Assembly (NCBI GenBank): GCA_019828545.1
Contig: JACVRA010000237.1
Coordinates: forward strand, 39,270 to 103,269
DNA: 64,000 bases
Direction of reading: 5' to 3'
DNA from: Paracamarosporium sp. OC-R06-R3
Lineage: Eukaryota; Ascomycota; Dothideomycetes; Pleosporales; Didymosphaeriaceae
The notes under the pieces were generated by a model that saw only the letters and a program-made list of their open reading frames with translations, did not search any database and had not been told where the DNA came from. The position numbers and the translations under genes are program-made. This document shows, in pieces, positions 33,901 through 44,566 of the stretch; within the stretch, counting starts at the first letter, position 1; each line of letters opens with the position of its first letter.

Positions 33901-36026
33901 TGAGATGTGCGGTGTGGTCAAGAGACTTGGCCCCGACACAGAAGCTTCCGGTCTCCAGATCGGCGATCGGGTCTGCGGCGTTGGCTGGGGAACTGTCGCT
34001 AGTACCGTCTACACAGATTGGAAATCCGCGGTCAAGATACCTGAGAATCTGTCTTTCGAGGAGGCAGCGTCGGTCAGCACCGTGTACATCACCGTCTATC
34101 ACTCACTAGTCGACGTTGCGCGGCTTCAGAAGCGTGAGTCGATCCTTATCCACGCGGGTACCGGCGGTGTAGGTCAAGCGGCTATTATGCTAGCTCGACA
34201 CATCGGAGCTACAATCTACGTGACTTGCAGTTCCACGGAGAAACGAGACTTCTTAATCGGAAGATACGGCATCGATCCATCCCACATATTCAGCAGTCGA
34301 GACGCCAGCTTTGCTCCCGCCATCATGGCCGCCACTCAGGGAAAGGGCATTGACGTCCTCCTTAACTGCTTGGCCGGGCCTTTGCTCAAAGCCGGTTGGG
34401 AGTGCATGGCCAGGTTCGGACGTTTTGTCGAGATTGGCAAAGTGGACATGCAGAATGGGCGCTTGCTCGATATGACAGAATTCCGTCGTTGTGTATCGTA
34501 CTCTTCAGTCGATCTTCTATCTCTATCCGCGTATAGAAAAGAAGTCTACCGATGTGCGCTCGAGGCAAGTCTGAGATTGATTTCAGAAGGTGCCGTCAAA
34601 ACGGTTTATCCGCTCCACATTTACGGAGTATGTGAAATGGAAAAGCCTCTACGTCAATTACAAGGAGGCAAACACATTGGTAAATTCGTCATTACACTAA
34701 AACCTGGCGAACAAGTCAAGGTAAGGCGAAGACTCGTCTTCATCTGTCTCTAAGATGTGTCTCTTCATGCTGACTATTACGAAGGTGATGACTCGCCTTC
34801 GGCCTGTAACCTTAGCAACGCCTGAATGTACTTATCTTGTCGTTGGAGGAGTTACAGGTATCGGCCGTGCTGTGGTAGAGTGGATGGTGCAGAAAGGCGC
34901 CAAGAACATTCTCATTGTCTCGAGAAACGCTGAAAAACATCCCGATGCTCCGTCGTTAATGGAAGTATGCAGAGCCGGGGGTTGCAATGCATACATTCGT
35001 AATTGCGACATCGCCGACGAGAAGAGCTTTGTCAGCCTTCTTCACGCGTGCAAGGGCTCCATGCCTCCGATCCGTGGGGTGCTCACCACGGCCATGGTAC
35101 TCGACGACACCGTTCTTGAGCGCATGACACATGGTCAGTGGCAAAAAGCAGTCCTTCCCAAGGTTGCCAGCACTATGAATCTGCACAAGCACCTTCAAGA
35201 CCTCAGATTTTTCATAATGATGAGCTCAACCGCCGGTGTAAGTCCATTTCTTCCAGTTCCAGAGCCAATACTAATCAAGCCCGTGTAGATCTTAGGCAGC
35301 CCTTCACAGGCCAACTACAACGCTGGAAACGCGTTTCAAGATGAACTTGCGCGGTATCGAACAGCGCATGGTTTGCCGGCGGTTTCCATTGACCTTGGTA
35401 TTGTTGAGAGCGTCGGCTTCGTTGCCGAAGCTCCTGAGGAGAAGCGACGGATTTTGGAGACAAGTTTCAGGACAAGAGGTGTTGGCGCTCCACTTCCGCT
35501 GGATCACCTCCTGAGCCTCGTCGAGTGCGCGATACGGGATCCCCTGCGGAAAACCCCAGACGACAGCCAAATTGTTACATGTCTCGCCAGTTGGGAGGAG
35601 ACAGGGCCAGAATCTGTGACTCACTGCGATCCACGCTTTGGCACACTCCGTTTAGGAACGTCCCTCAAGAGATCCGGCACCACCGAGGATAGCAGCAACG
35701 GGGGCAACCTTACGTCGTCCTTTGCTTTGACCCAGAAGCTCTCCAGCAATACAGATGGGGGAGTGGCTAGTGCAGCGCGAGTTATTGCCGATGCCCTTGT
35801 TGACAAGATGGCGGACCTTTTTAATGTGCTTTCTACTGAGATTGACCAAGCGATGCCGTTGAGCCACTATGGTGTTGATTCGCTGGTAGCCGTCGAGGTA
35901 CGTAACTGGTTAGGAACGGCTGCGAAGGCCAAGGTGACCGTCTTTGAAATTCTTCAAACGCCTTCACTCCAGGAGTTTGCAGCTCTAGCTGCTGGACGAA
36001 GTGAGTTAGTAAGAGCTGTAGTATGA
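27971..36026 (+). CDS. Highly reducing type I polyketide synthase (KS-AT-DH-cMeT-ER-KR-ACP)
   Basis: Seven exons: 27971-28204, 28270-28359, 28419-28476, 28533-28866, 28927-34720, 34785-35237, 35289-36026 (2566 aa). Active sites: KS Cys196 (DTGCSSG), His331 (EAHMTGT) and KTNIGH; AT Ser653 ([11 protein letters not shown]); DH His982 ([15 protein letters not shown]) with Asp in [11 protein letters not shown]; cMeT motif LEIGAGTGG near 1444; ER about 1850-2165 ([10 protein letters not shown]); KR from about 2180 (VVGGVTGIG, Tyr in [11 protein letters not shown]); ACP Ser2519 (GVDSLVAVE). All catalytic residues are kept, so it should build a reduced, methylated chain. No thioesterase or other release domain follows the ACP. 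Oddities: HMTGT instead of HGTGT, SHSSG instead of GHSSG, and Ser in place of the DH motif Gly. A weak donor (GTTGGA) starts intron 3. It could feed the alkylcitrate synthase-like enzyme 17 kb upstream or act with the nearby methyltransferase and acyltransferase. Confidence 0.92.
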
Positions 36027-39000
36027 ACTCAGTGTTGTGTGAGTAGGCTGCTTCAAGAGAGTATTAGGAGGATTCTTCATAGAGTAGAGATTTGTACTAT
36101 CAAAATCAATCGTACTATCATTCGTAGTTCTAATCAATCTGGTGTTGTTACCTATGTGTCTTCCTTCTCGTCTACCTTTCTTCCCATTATCATTTATAGT
36201 GGTCCGTGCTCCACTGACCTATTAGGCTACTTACAGCCTACTTTCCCACTTCACCCTATAAGCCATATTCGATCAGCCCTCGGGCCACTTCCCACCCAAT
36301 ATCAGCCTTTAATATATATATACTATACTTTTAACTATTAGTATATTTCAAATTTTAGGCTATTAGAGACGAACTACCTTACACATTTAAGATCCGTAGA
36401 AAGACTAAATAATATAACATTAGGCGTATAACCTACTCTCAGCTATTCTTTCTAGGACTATCAATACTGACATGGAAGAGAGAAGCGCTTATAGATGTAA
36501 GATGTTACGTTAGGGGCAAGGTAAACATTGGACGTTTTATGAGGTGTAAATGTAATAGCAGCAAAGTAACTAAAATAGGCCTGATCTAATTACAGGAGAA
36601 GCAAGGTAGACTGTTCGTGTGTATAGAGCTAGCTGTCTATCCTAGCGAGTCCTCTTGAGATATATATAAGAACGCCACTAGTACGAAGGTTAGATAGATG
36701 TCCATACGCTATATATTGATTAGGAAATCCAATTATATACTAAATAGACTATAGGCTATAGTCTAATCTTAATGAAAACATATTGATAGAATAAAAACTG
36801 GAGAGTTCAGCATCATTACATTAAGCGCCGACAAAAGAAGTGACATCTTTTAAACTCAAAGAAGTTTCTGAAAGGACATGTAGCTCTCGCCACTTAGCAG
36901 CACATTTACGGTAATACCCACCATTATTTCTAGTGTCTTCGGATCTTCCTTATCGATACACTTGGTAATATATTAGAAGCCCATCGAAATGCCCTCATGT
37001 AGGCCAACCGAGAAATCAGCCGATATTTTGAACTACGCGCCATCACCAGGTATGCTCTCGGGGAAGCGCCGTTTAGATACCTTTGCATACCTGTTATTGC
37101 CAACGTGCGAAGAACTAAGCAGTGTAATCGTCTGTGCTGCCCTTTCTCGTCCAACGACAGTCAATACGTCAGTTATACAAATTCTTGTTGATGTGATTAA
37201 GTGCGCTATTACCATGACCTGATCCATACAGTGACCCTCTTAGGTGTAGTTATCGGAAATATCACCGCCAGGGATTCAAGATGATACCAATATAGATGCT
37301 TCCCCTAGAAAGCCTAGAAAGAAGGTTTCCAGAACCACAGTTACCTCCCTAGTATCTAACTAAGCTGTAGGCACAGACGAACCTATACTGTCACCATTCT
37401 CACTCTTCTCAAAACCGTACTCCGTGTTCAGCTGCGTCCTCATTCCAACACGTTTTTCAATGGACTTCAGAACAAACAACAAAGCAAAATAATAGCGCCA
37501 TGCTAGACCAGCTTCAAACTATGTCTAAGCATCGCTACAACCTGTTCTGTTACCTCTGGCGTGATTGACAGTACGAAGCCCCGGAGACAAGACTGTGCGC
37601 CTTTCCGCCGGAGAACATAGTGGCAGATTTCGCTACTCTGACCATGTTGAGCAATTTATTGAATCTGTTGTTGAAAATCGCAGCTGGAATAGCCGTGCCC
37701 CGCGTGAGTCCAAAGCTCCTCACAAAGGAAAACAGGGCTGCGGAGGCAGCATTATTGGCATCTTTGAGATTTGCTTAAATAGCGGGAGGTATAGTGATTA
37801 CGAGCACGCCCATATCCAAGGATACAATAATTGAGAAACCAGCTCACGTCAGTTTGGGCGAGTTTATATGAAGCAGCGTAAAGAGCCCGAAGCCGAAGGC
37901 TGACAGCATGAAGCCAAAAAGGTGAAAAGGCATATATTTTTTGACCTTGGCCACGATTTGTGAAGCGAAGAAGAACACAGAAGGGGGAGACTTACACCAG
38001 CCGTAGGAGGACCTGTTCTAAGGACACCTATAAAGCAGACTGGAAGAAAGATAGCAGCCTACAAAAGCAGGACAGCGGCATTAAACCTAAGCAGATAGCT
38101 GATAAATGAGGTTCATGTGCTAAATCGGTGAGGAGGCACGCTAGATTTCTTGCGTAGGGGTGTCTTGTCGTATACATGGATGCAAACTCAGTTAATGAAG
38201 CCGATAATCAGAGGAACCACGACATGGTAAGTTCTCTAGCCGTACAGAGAACTGGCCATCGTAAGTCCAAGAAGTACTCTGCTTAATCAACCGATGAAAG
38301 GCACGCCGCCTGTGCATTTGGTTCTCCAAAAACTAGATCCCCATGTGGGATTCTGCTAAGTTTTGGGACGGAGGATGAAGCCTTGCACAACAAGTATCAT
38401 TCTTCCCAGTCGAACAACCATGTAAAAAACTCCATCGCCAATCATGCTTCGTGCTCACACCTCCAATAGTAAACTCAAGTATTGGTCAGACTATACCAGA
38501 AGACAGCACCAGACCGAAGTATCTGCCTCGCTCACGAAGTGGCACCATGTGAGGTGCGGGACATAGCGAATCGAAGATTAGAGAGAGCCGCTATATTCTG
38601 AGCTACTTGACCATTTTTTCAGTCGATTATTCGATTTGGGAGTTATTATCATGTTCCCAGTCTCCACAGGCTGTGTGCTAGGCTGAAAAGGAGGTGAAGG
38701 GCCCATATTGAGCAGATTTCTGGAGTTGTTAGTATGCTACACTCAAAGTTCGGAGGCTGGTGGAACCTAATGAAGATACAGGCAGTTTATGTCTGTCAAG
38801 AAGATCTGGATTGAGGCGGACAATAGAAGACCAAGTGCCAATCTATGCCTCATTATAAGCAACATCTATTTGGGGCGCAGTGCAACCATGAACGCACAAA
38901 GCAGTATACGCTCTAGTTAAGCCGCAACGGTGAGCGTCTTCACCAGCCAGAGAGCCCGGGGCCGCGAGCCGTCAGGTAGATATTAGAGAAGCGCAACAAG

Positions 39001-39255
39001 GGGGCATGGCGAAGAGAATTCAAAAAGGAAGCGTCGCATCCATAGCACCAGAGAAATTCCAGATACTGATATAATATGCCTTTAATAGTATTAGTGTTTA
39101 CTGTTAGAAAAACCTTCTTAATACTCTCTCAAATCAGCCTACTTACACAACAATAGTTATATGCTATCGTGTATAGTATGGATTCTGGTTAGGGCTTAGT
39201 ATATTCAGCTACTCGTCTATTCCGGCCACTCCCCCATGATATGCGTTACAGTAAC
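36027..39255. other. 3.2 kb gene-free region between two biosynthetic gene groups
   Basis: No intact gene on either strand. The 36.3-36.8 kb portion is AT-rich with TATATA runs. A broken coding-like frame lies at 36856-37227 (listed separately). The rest shows only short frames. It looks like decayed intergenic or repeat-derived DNA marking a boundary between clusters. Confidence 0.6.
36856..37227 (-). pseudogene. Possible degraded coding fragment, family unknown
   Basis: One minus-strand frame has a protein-like composition (for example KVSKRRFPESIPGDGA, then FKISADFSVGLHEGISMGF, then CIDKEDPKTLEIMVGI) interrupted by two in-frame stops (TAG, TAA). I do not recognise the family. It could be chance; no start, intron signal or neighbour supports a live gene. 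Confidence 0.2.
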
Positions 39256-40558
39256 TTATATACTTCGCATGAAGACTTTCAAAGCCTCGTTACAATGTTG
39301 ATTTAGGTCGATCTCCCAGATCCATCTCATCCGTTCATTCCATACTTTCTTCCAGCGGAGTGGATCTCCATTCACGTACCCATCATCGAAGGCGTACAGG
39401 TCCATTGCGTCCTTACTTGTCGTGACAACTTCCTGGCTCCGAATACGCCTCACTTGGTCATATGCTGAAAGTGCCAGTGGAATGCGCTCAGGGGACGTGA
39501 CATGACCGAACAAGTATGTGAGAACGAGCGCGTCCTCGATAGCCTGTCCGGCTCCTTGGCCCTGGAAAGGTGTCGTAGCATGAGCTGCATCGCCCATTAT
39601 GGCAATATTACCGGCGTTGTAGGAAGCTGCCGGGAGGTGATTCAGCATGGCCCATAGTGTTGGATTCTCAATCATCTATTTTCCATCAGCCTGGCATTGC
39701 AAGAGACAAGTTCTCGTTATTCACCTCCAAAACTTTCGTCGGAATGCTACCCCAACCCTCGAAGTCTTTCATCAACCTGCTCTTACTTGCCGAGACAACG
39801 TAGCGATCTTCATCCCAGCTGGACTTCCCACTCATAGCAGCAACCACGTTAAGCGTCTTTCCAAAATCGATCGGGTACGTCATCACCATACCACCATCTC
39901 CACACCACATATAAGCATCCTCCGAGAACTTTTTAATCCTCTCGCGCGCAACTTCCATAGGTATCAGGCCCCGATACGAGATAATTCCTGAGAAGACAGG
40001 GCTCGCAGCGGGATCCTCTGCTCCAAGAAGACTTTTTCGAATAGGACTATGCACTCCATCAGCACCGATGACGCAGTCCGCTTCTGCAATGGTTCCGTCT
40101 GCAAATTGGATATGGACACTATTTCCCCTATCCTCGATTGCAGTCAGACGTTTGCTAAAATGCGCAACAGATGGTGGTACAAGCTCCGCTAACATATTCA
40201 GAAACTTCGCCCGATAGACGTTCTGCTGTCCGGTTTCATTTTGGCACTTCGAAAGGAAGACCCCCTCTTGCGGGCCTCGAATACCATTCCTAAACTCAAA
40301 CCAGGTGTTTTGGAATTCTGGAGAAGAATTGGAAGTTGCGATATCCCTGAAGCCCTGTGCAGCCTCCGGCGAGATCATCTCTAGCGCGCGTTGGGCGTTG
40401 GGGCCTAGGGCGAGGCCAGCACTGATTTCCTTGAATTCTGGTGCGGCCTCGTAGACGGCTACGTTAATGTGGGCAAAGCGTAGAAGGCCTATAGCGAGGG
40501 AGAGCCCTCCAATACCACCACCTACGATGGCAACTGAGATTTGCTTCTGAGTGGTCAT
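39256..40558 (-). CDS. FAD-dependent monooxygenase, salicylate-hydroxylase-like
   Basis: Two exons, 39725-40558 and 39256-39675, with a 49 bp intron (GTGAAT...AAATAG), give 417 aa. The FAD Rossmann motif VAIVGGGIGGLSLAIGLL lies at residues 8-25. The DG motif is CVIGADGVHSPIRKSLLG near 155, and the second FAD site GDAAHATTPFQGQGAGQAIEDA near 307. This is the class A flavoprotein layout of salicylate 1-monooxygenases. Salicylate hydroxylases hydroxylate with loss of the carboxyl group; a 6-methylsalicylate version would give 3-methylcatechol, as I recall for AtA of terreic acid biosynthesis. That step would fit well beside the MSAS-type PKS of this cluster, where no separate decarboxylase was found. 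Divergent from a DHA1 transporter. Confidence 0.9.
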
Positions 40559-41482
40559 TGTGGGAGGTAAGAATTGGAAGACTGGGGGTTCAGGGTTCGA
40601 GGGGGACAGAAGTCAACACAGGACTCAAAGTATACTGTGAACTTGACAATTCACTCTAAGCGCTGCAATTTTTCTCTTATTAACTTAGTGCTTAGGTATG
40701 TGACCTAGACTTTCAACTCCGCACCCAGATTCGTAGACCAGCATGCCCAGAGCTGGAGTCTGCACCAAGTCTCGAAGTCTCTGCCCCTTGCGCTACGCCT
40801 TGGGTGTTACATGGATGACGTTCCGGGCATTTTCTCTTTAGCTGCTGGGGCGAGGCTCTAAACACGCTCCGCGATACGATGGCCATCGGAAAGAGGAGTA
40901 ATGAGTCGTTTGCAGCCTTGCGGTACTGCTCCTTGTGTCAGTCGGAACTCATGACAAAGCATATCCGAGAGGCAATGGAGATTAAACGACTTTGCTCCGG
41001 CTCTAGGAGAAGCGAGCATCTCGTGGTGAAGACTGGTAGATCTAGAGAGTTGCAGACCTTTCGGGACTGCGAGAAGGCGAGATGTGGAGACCGATGCCTG
41101 TCTTGCTCCTTGCAGCCGCGCTAAACCGTAAGGAGCTGCTCCGAGATTCCTCTTTCAGCCGCGCCCTTGGCACTCTCGAAAACAGCGATTGGTCAGACAA
41201 GCTCGCTTCCCAATGGGGTAATCGACACAAGGAAATCGAAACAATCAATACATGACGTTGATCTTCATATATCACAAATTCTCATTGATTTCTAAGCTAG
41301 GAGTCATTTCAACTGACATTGGGTAAAAATATCGACGTTGCCGAGCATTTTCCTTACTCTAATTTTGTCTAGAAGATAGAAACCAAGACTTTAATCTGGC
41401 AGCTCCTTTGTATCCTTGGCTACGGACGTACTACCATCGCAGTACGAGGTCGCACGCTACACGTCTTTAACACCCCTCCACA
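40559..41482. promoter_or_regulatory. Divergent promoter region, monooxygenase / transporter
   Basis: This gap holds 0.92 kb, with no supported gene; a 77-codon minus frame at 41042-41275 has no family features. No TATA box was assigned. Confidence 0.5.
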
Positions 41483-43263
41483 ATGGCGACATTCAAACCT
41501 AGTGAGGCATCTTCGACTCTGGACGATGCTGAGAAGGCATCACAGGTCGCGTCCGACTCAGAACAACCGCTTGGTGCGCGCCACGACGAGGATCCTACTT
41601 ACTATCAGGTCGGTTTTACTGGCGACGATGATGTGAACAACCCCAAGAGCATGTCAACTGCTCGAAAATGGTTGATTGTGCTCGTCGTTTCAACAACAAG
41701 TTTATGCGTTGCCTGCACAAGCTCTCTGTATGTGGGTGTATACGGTCAACTTGAGCACGAGTTCCACTCCAGTGAGACCGTCGTTACTCTCGGCCTGAGC
41801 ATTTTCGTGGTTGGATTGGGTCTCAGTCCAATGGTGTTAGCCCCGTTGAGTGAGGTAAGTGCGCAAGCGACTTGACGAAATAGCGTACACGATTCTAAAT
41901 TTTCGCAGTTCTACGGTCGAAAGCCAGTATACATCATTTCACTCTTCTTCTTCGTCATATGGATTATTCCATCTGCCGTCGCCAAAGGCATGGCTACGAT
42001 GATTGTGGCTCGCTTCATCGACGGCTTCGCCGGTGCCGCCTTCCTAAGTGTAGCTGGGGGGACTGTAGGAGATCTCTTTACCAAGGATAAACTTGCCGCA
42101 CCTATGATGATCTACACATTGAGTCCTTTGTAAGTATGCACTGCTCAGACCAGAAACTACTACTTGCTAATTACATCCAGCCTGGGTCCCCAACTTGGCC
42201 CTCTCATTGGTGATTTTATCAATTACAATGTCAATTGGCGATGGACGTTTTGGGTACTCCTCATCTGGGCGGGCCTACAGTGGGCAGCGATAACATTACT
42301 CGTTCCTGAGACATACCACCCAGTTCTACTCCGCAAAATGGCACAGAAGAAGCGGAAAGAGACTGGAGACGAGCGATGGTATGCGCCAATTGAGAAGATG
42401 GATCGTTCTGTGGCCCACGTACGTACACGCTGAGACCGTCTTGTTGACTAACCTTGCTCACTATTCATATAGACTGTCATTCGTTCCTGCTATCGGCCTT
42501 TCCTGCTCTTAGCAAGGGAACCCATGTGCCTGGTTCTGTGTTTGTATTCCTCAGTACTTCTTGGTGTTCTGTATCTCTTCTTTGGTGCTTTTGGCCTAGT
42601 CTTCAAAACCAACCATGGCTTCAAGCTTTGGCAGATCGGACTTACGTTCCTCGGTATTACTGTGGGCATGATACTTGGAACATGCTCAACCGTCTATTGG
42701 AACAAGAACTTCCGGCGACTCTTGGCGAAGCATGAGAGAGAACACGGTGAGAAGGGCTCTGAGCCCGAGTATCGGCTTCCTCCGGCCATTGGCGGCTCAC
42801 CATTGGTCGTTATTGGTATCCTGTGGTTCGGATGGACAACGTGAGTAGCACCCTGGCCGTACTTGACTACGTGCTTACACGAGACAGCTATTCCTCTGTC
42901 CACTGGATCGTCCCAATCATTGGCAGCGCATTCTTCGGAGCAGGCGTAATCATGATATTCTCTGGCGTCTTTACGTTCTTGGTAGACGCTTATCCACTCT
43001 ATGCGGCTAGCGCGTTAGCAGCGAACAGTTTCGCGAGAAGCATGTTTGCTGCGGCTTTCCCTCTGTTTGGACCCGCAAGTAAGTGATGACGGTGAAAACG
43101 GTGAAGGTAAATGCTAATAGCTGCAGTGTATCGAAATCTTGGGTTTCAATGGGCGTCTTTCATCCTGGCTATGATCACCCTCGTACTTGCTCCCTTCCCA
43201 TACGTCTTCTACAAGTACGGCAAGGAGCTCCGGAAGCGCAGTCATTATGCAAGCGCTCGATAG
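41483..43263 (+). CDS. MFS drug:H+ antiporter (DHA1-type, 12 TM)
   Basis: Six exons: 41483-41854, 41909-42129, 42181-42418, 42473-42840, 42888-43078, 43127-43263 (508 aa; introns 54, 51, 54, 47 and 48 bp). The hydrophilic N-terminus ends in DDDVNNPKSMSTARKW. Motif A is EFYGRKPVYIISLFF across the first intron; PFLGPQLGPLIGDF lies at the TM5 region. TM7-12 include PMCLVLCLYSSVLLGVLYLFF and SALAANSFARSMFAAAFPLF, characteristic of the polyamine/fluconazole-resistance branch. It probably exports the aromatic product of this cluster or gives self-resistance. It is a distant paralogue of the transporter at 4-5.6 kb. Confidence 0.9.
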
Positions 43264-44442
43264 AAACCGAGACAGCAGAGGTCATCCTAAAAATTAGGGA
43301 CAATAGGGGGTTGACATTCGCGGCTTTAAGAGTGCAATCAGTATCACTGAGGCATGGAGGCCCGATGAAGGGTTAGGCAAGGCATTACTCAACTTTTCTT
43401 TATCGGTTTGGTTATCGTGCATCATGGGGAAAATCAGCTTTATCTTTCCCCCCTAATAATGAGCTCACACTTTCTTCTCAATAGGCTCATCGCATGTAAT
43501 TCCTTGCACTGCATTCTCGACGACTAAATGTTGATGTGAAGTTTTGTATGCCACCGAGGAGCTGATTCTTGAGGCTTTGAAGATATAAAGGTGATGACTC
43601 TCATTCAAATGTCTCATGGAGTTCCCATGGTTTTCACGTTGGTGGCCAGCCGTCAACGACTACATGTGTTCTGAATTACGGCTCATTCCATAATTGAAGC
43701 TATTCCGTTAATCCATGAAGCTCTGTATCGTGTTCCTCGGCAGCCTGCTAATCTAAGCCTTAGGAAGCAATGAAGAATACAAGCCTAAAAGACCGTCAAT
43801 CAAACATCTTTCAATCCTTCAATATGCGCAGCTTCTGTTCTCCTGTTAAAATCCGGTCCGAATGGTGTATGTCCATCACTACGGCTTGAGGCTCCCAGTC
43901 AAGTTACAGATCGTCGTGGAGCAGGTCCCCGCATCCTTACCGAGACCAGGATATCGGAGCAGCGGTTCTCAAAGGGGTATTGCATCGCATTTCGGCTAGA
44001 CTAATCGCTTGCAGAGCCAATCACATCGAACGCGGACTTCGAGCGCAGACCACGCTAGGACGTCAAAGCGTTTCTTGCTTTTCTTTCCCTTTCTGATGTT
44101 CCGAGAAACGGCACGGCGCTGGACCCGCATCACCACCAACACGGATTCTCCCATTTGCTAGTGGAGATCGACTGCGGTGTAACGCTTCCAGGAGTCTCCG
44201 CTTGAGGCTCCTATTGGACAGGACTGCGGGCCTGCAGGTGGCGCGTTCGTCGCTGCCGCAGACTCTTAGCTATCCTCCCCACTTACGTAGTGTGCTGGGG
44301 CTTTGCCCTCTGCTCCGCACAGAATAATTGACTTCCGTCTCGTAAGTTTAACCCAGAGTAGGAGGCCGAGCCGTGTATGCACAGACGAAGCCTATGACAG
44401 AAAAATGGCTCGTATTCAGGCGGGTATGATGCCTTATGCCTG

Positions 44443-44466
44443 GCTCGAGCTCAAGCTCGAGCTCGA
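44443..44466. repeat. Four tandem copies of the hexamer GCTCRA
   Basis: GCTCGA, GCTCAA, GCTCGA and GCTCGA follow one another without gaps, ending 19 bp before the TATA box of the GMC oxidoreductase gene. Placement suggests a protein-binding array; no known factor is assigned. Confidence 0.6.
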
Positions 44467-44485
44467 AAGCTCCCATGTTCGGATG

Positions 44486-44493
44486 TATAAAAA
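44486..44493 (+). promoter_or_regulatory. TATA box of the GMC oxidoreductase gene
   Basis: TATAAAAA lies 73 bp before the ATG at 44567 and is the best TATA match in this intergenic region. Confidence 0.6.
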
Positions 44494-44566
44494 GGTTGGG
44501 TGAAGTCATTGTTGTGTACCCGATGATCAGTAATGTGTACTTCTCGACCTTGTTCAATCTTTCAGG

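Larger units (their letters stand above)
43264..44566. promoter_or_regulatory. Intergenic region and promoter of the GMC oxidoreductase
   Basis: There are 1.3 kb without a gene. It carries a hexamer array (44443-44466) and TATA box (44486-44493). Around 44130 the string GCATCACCACCAACACGGAT resembles the sequence just before the transposase start at 62890-62910, hinting at a transposon fragment. Confidence 0.5.

Noticed and set aside
40590..40610. tRNA-like GGTTCGA string
   Set aside because: Only a B-box-like heptamer; no A box, no cloverleaf could be built. Similar isolated strings elsewhere were also discarded.
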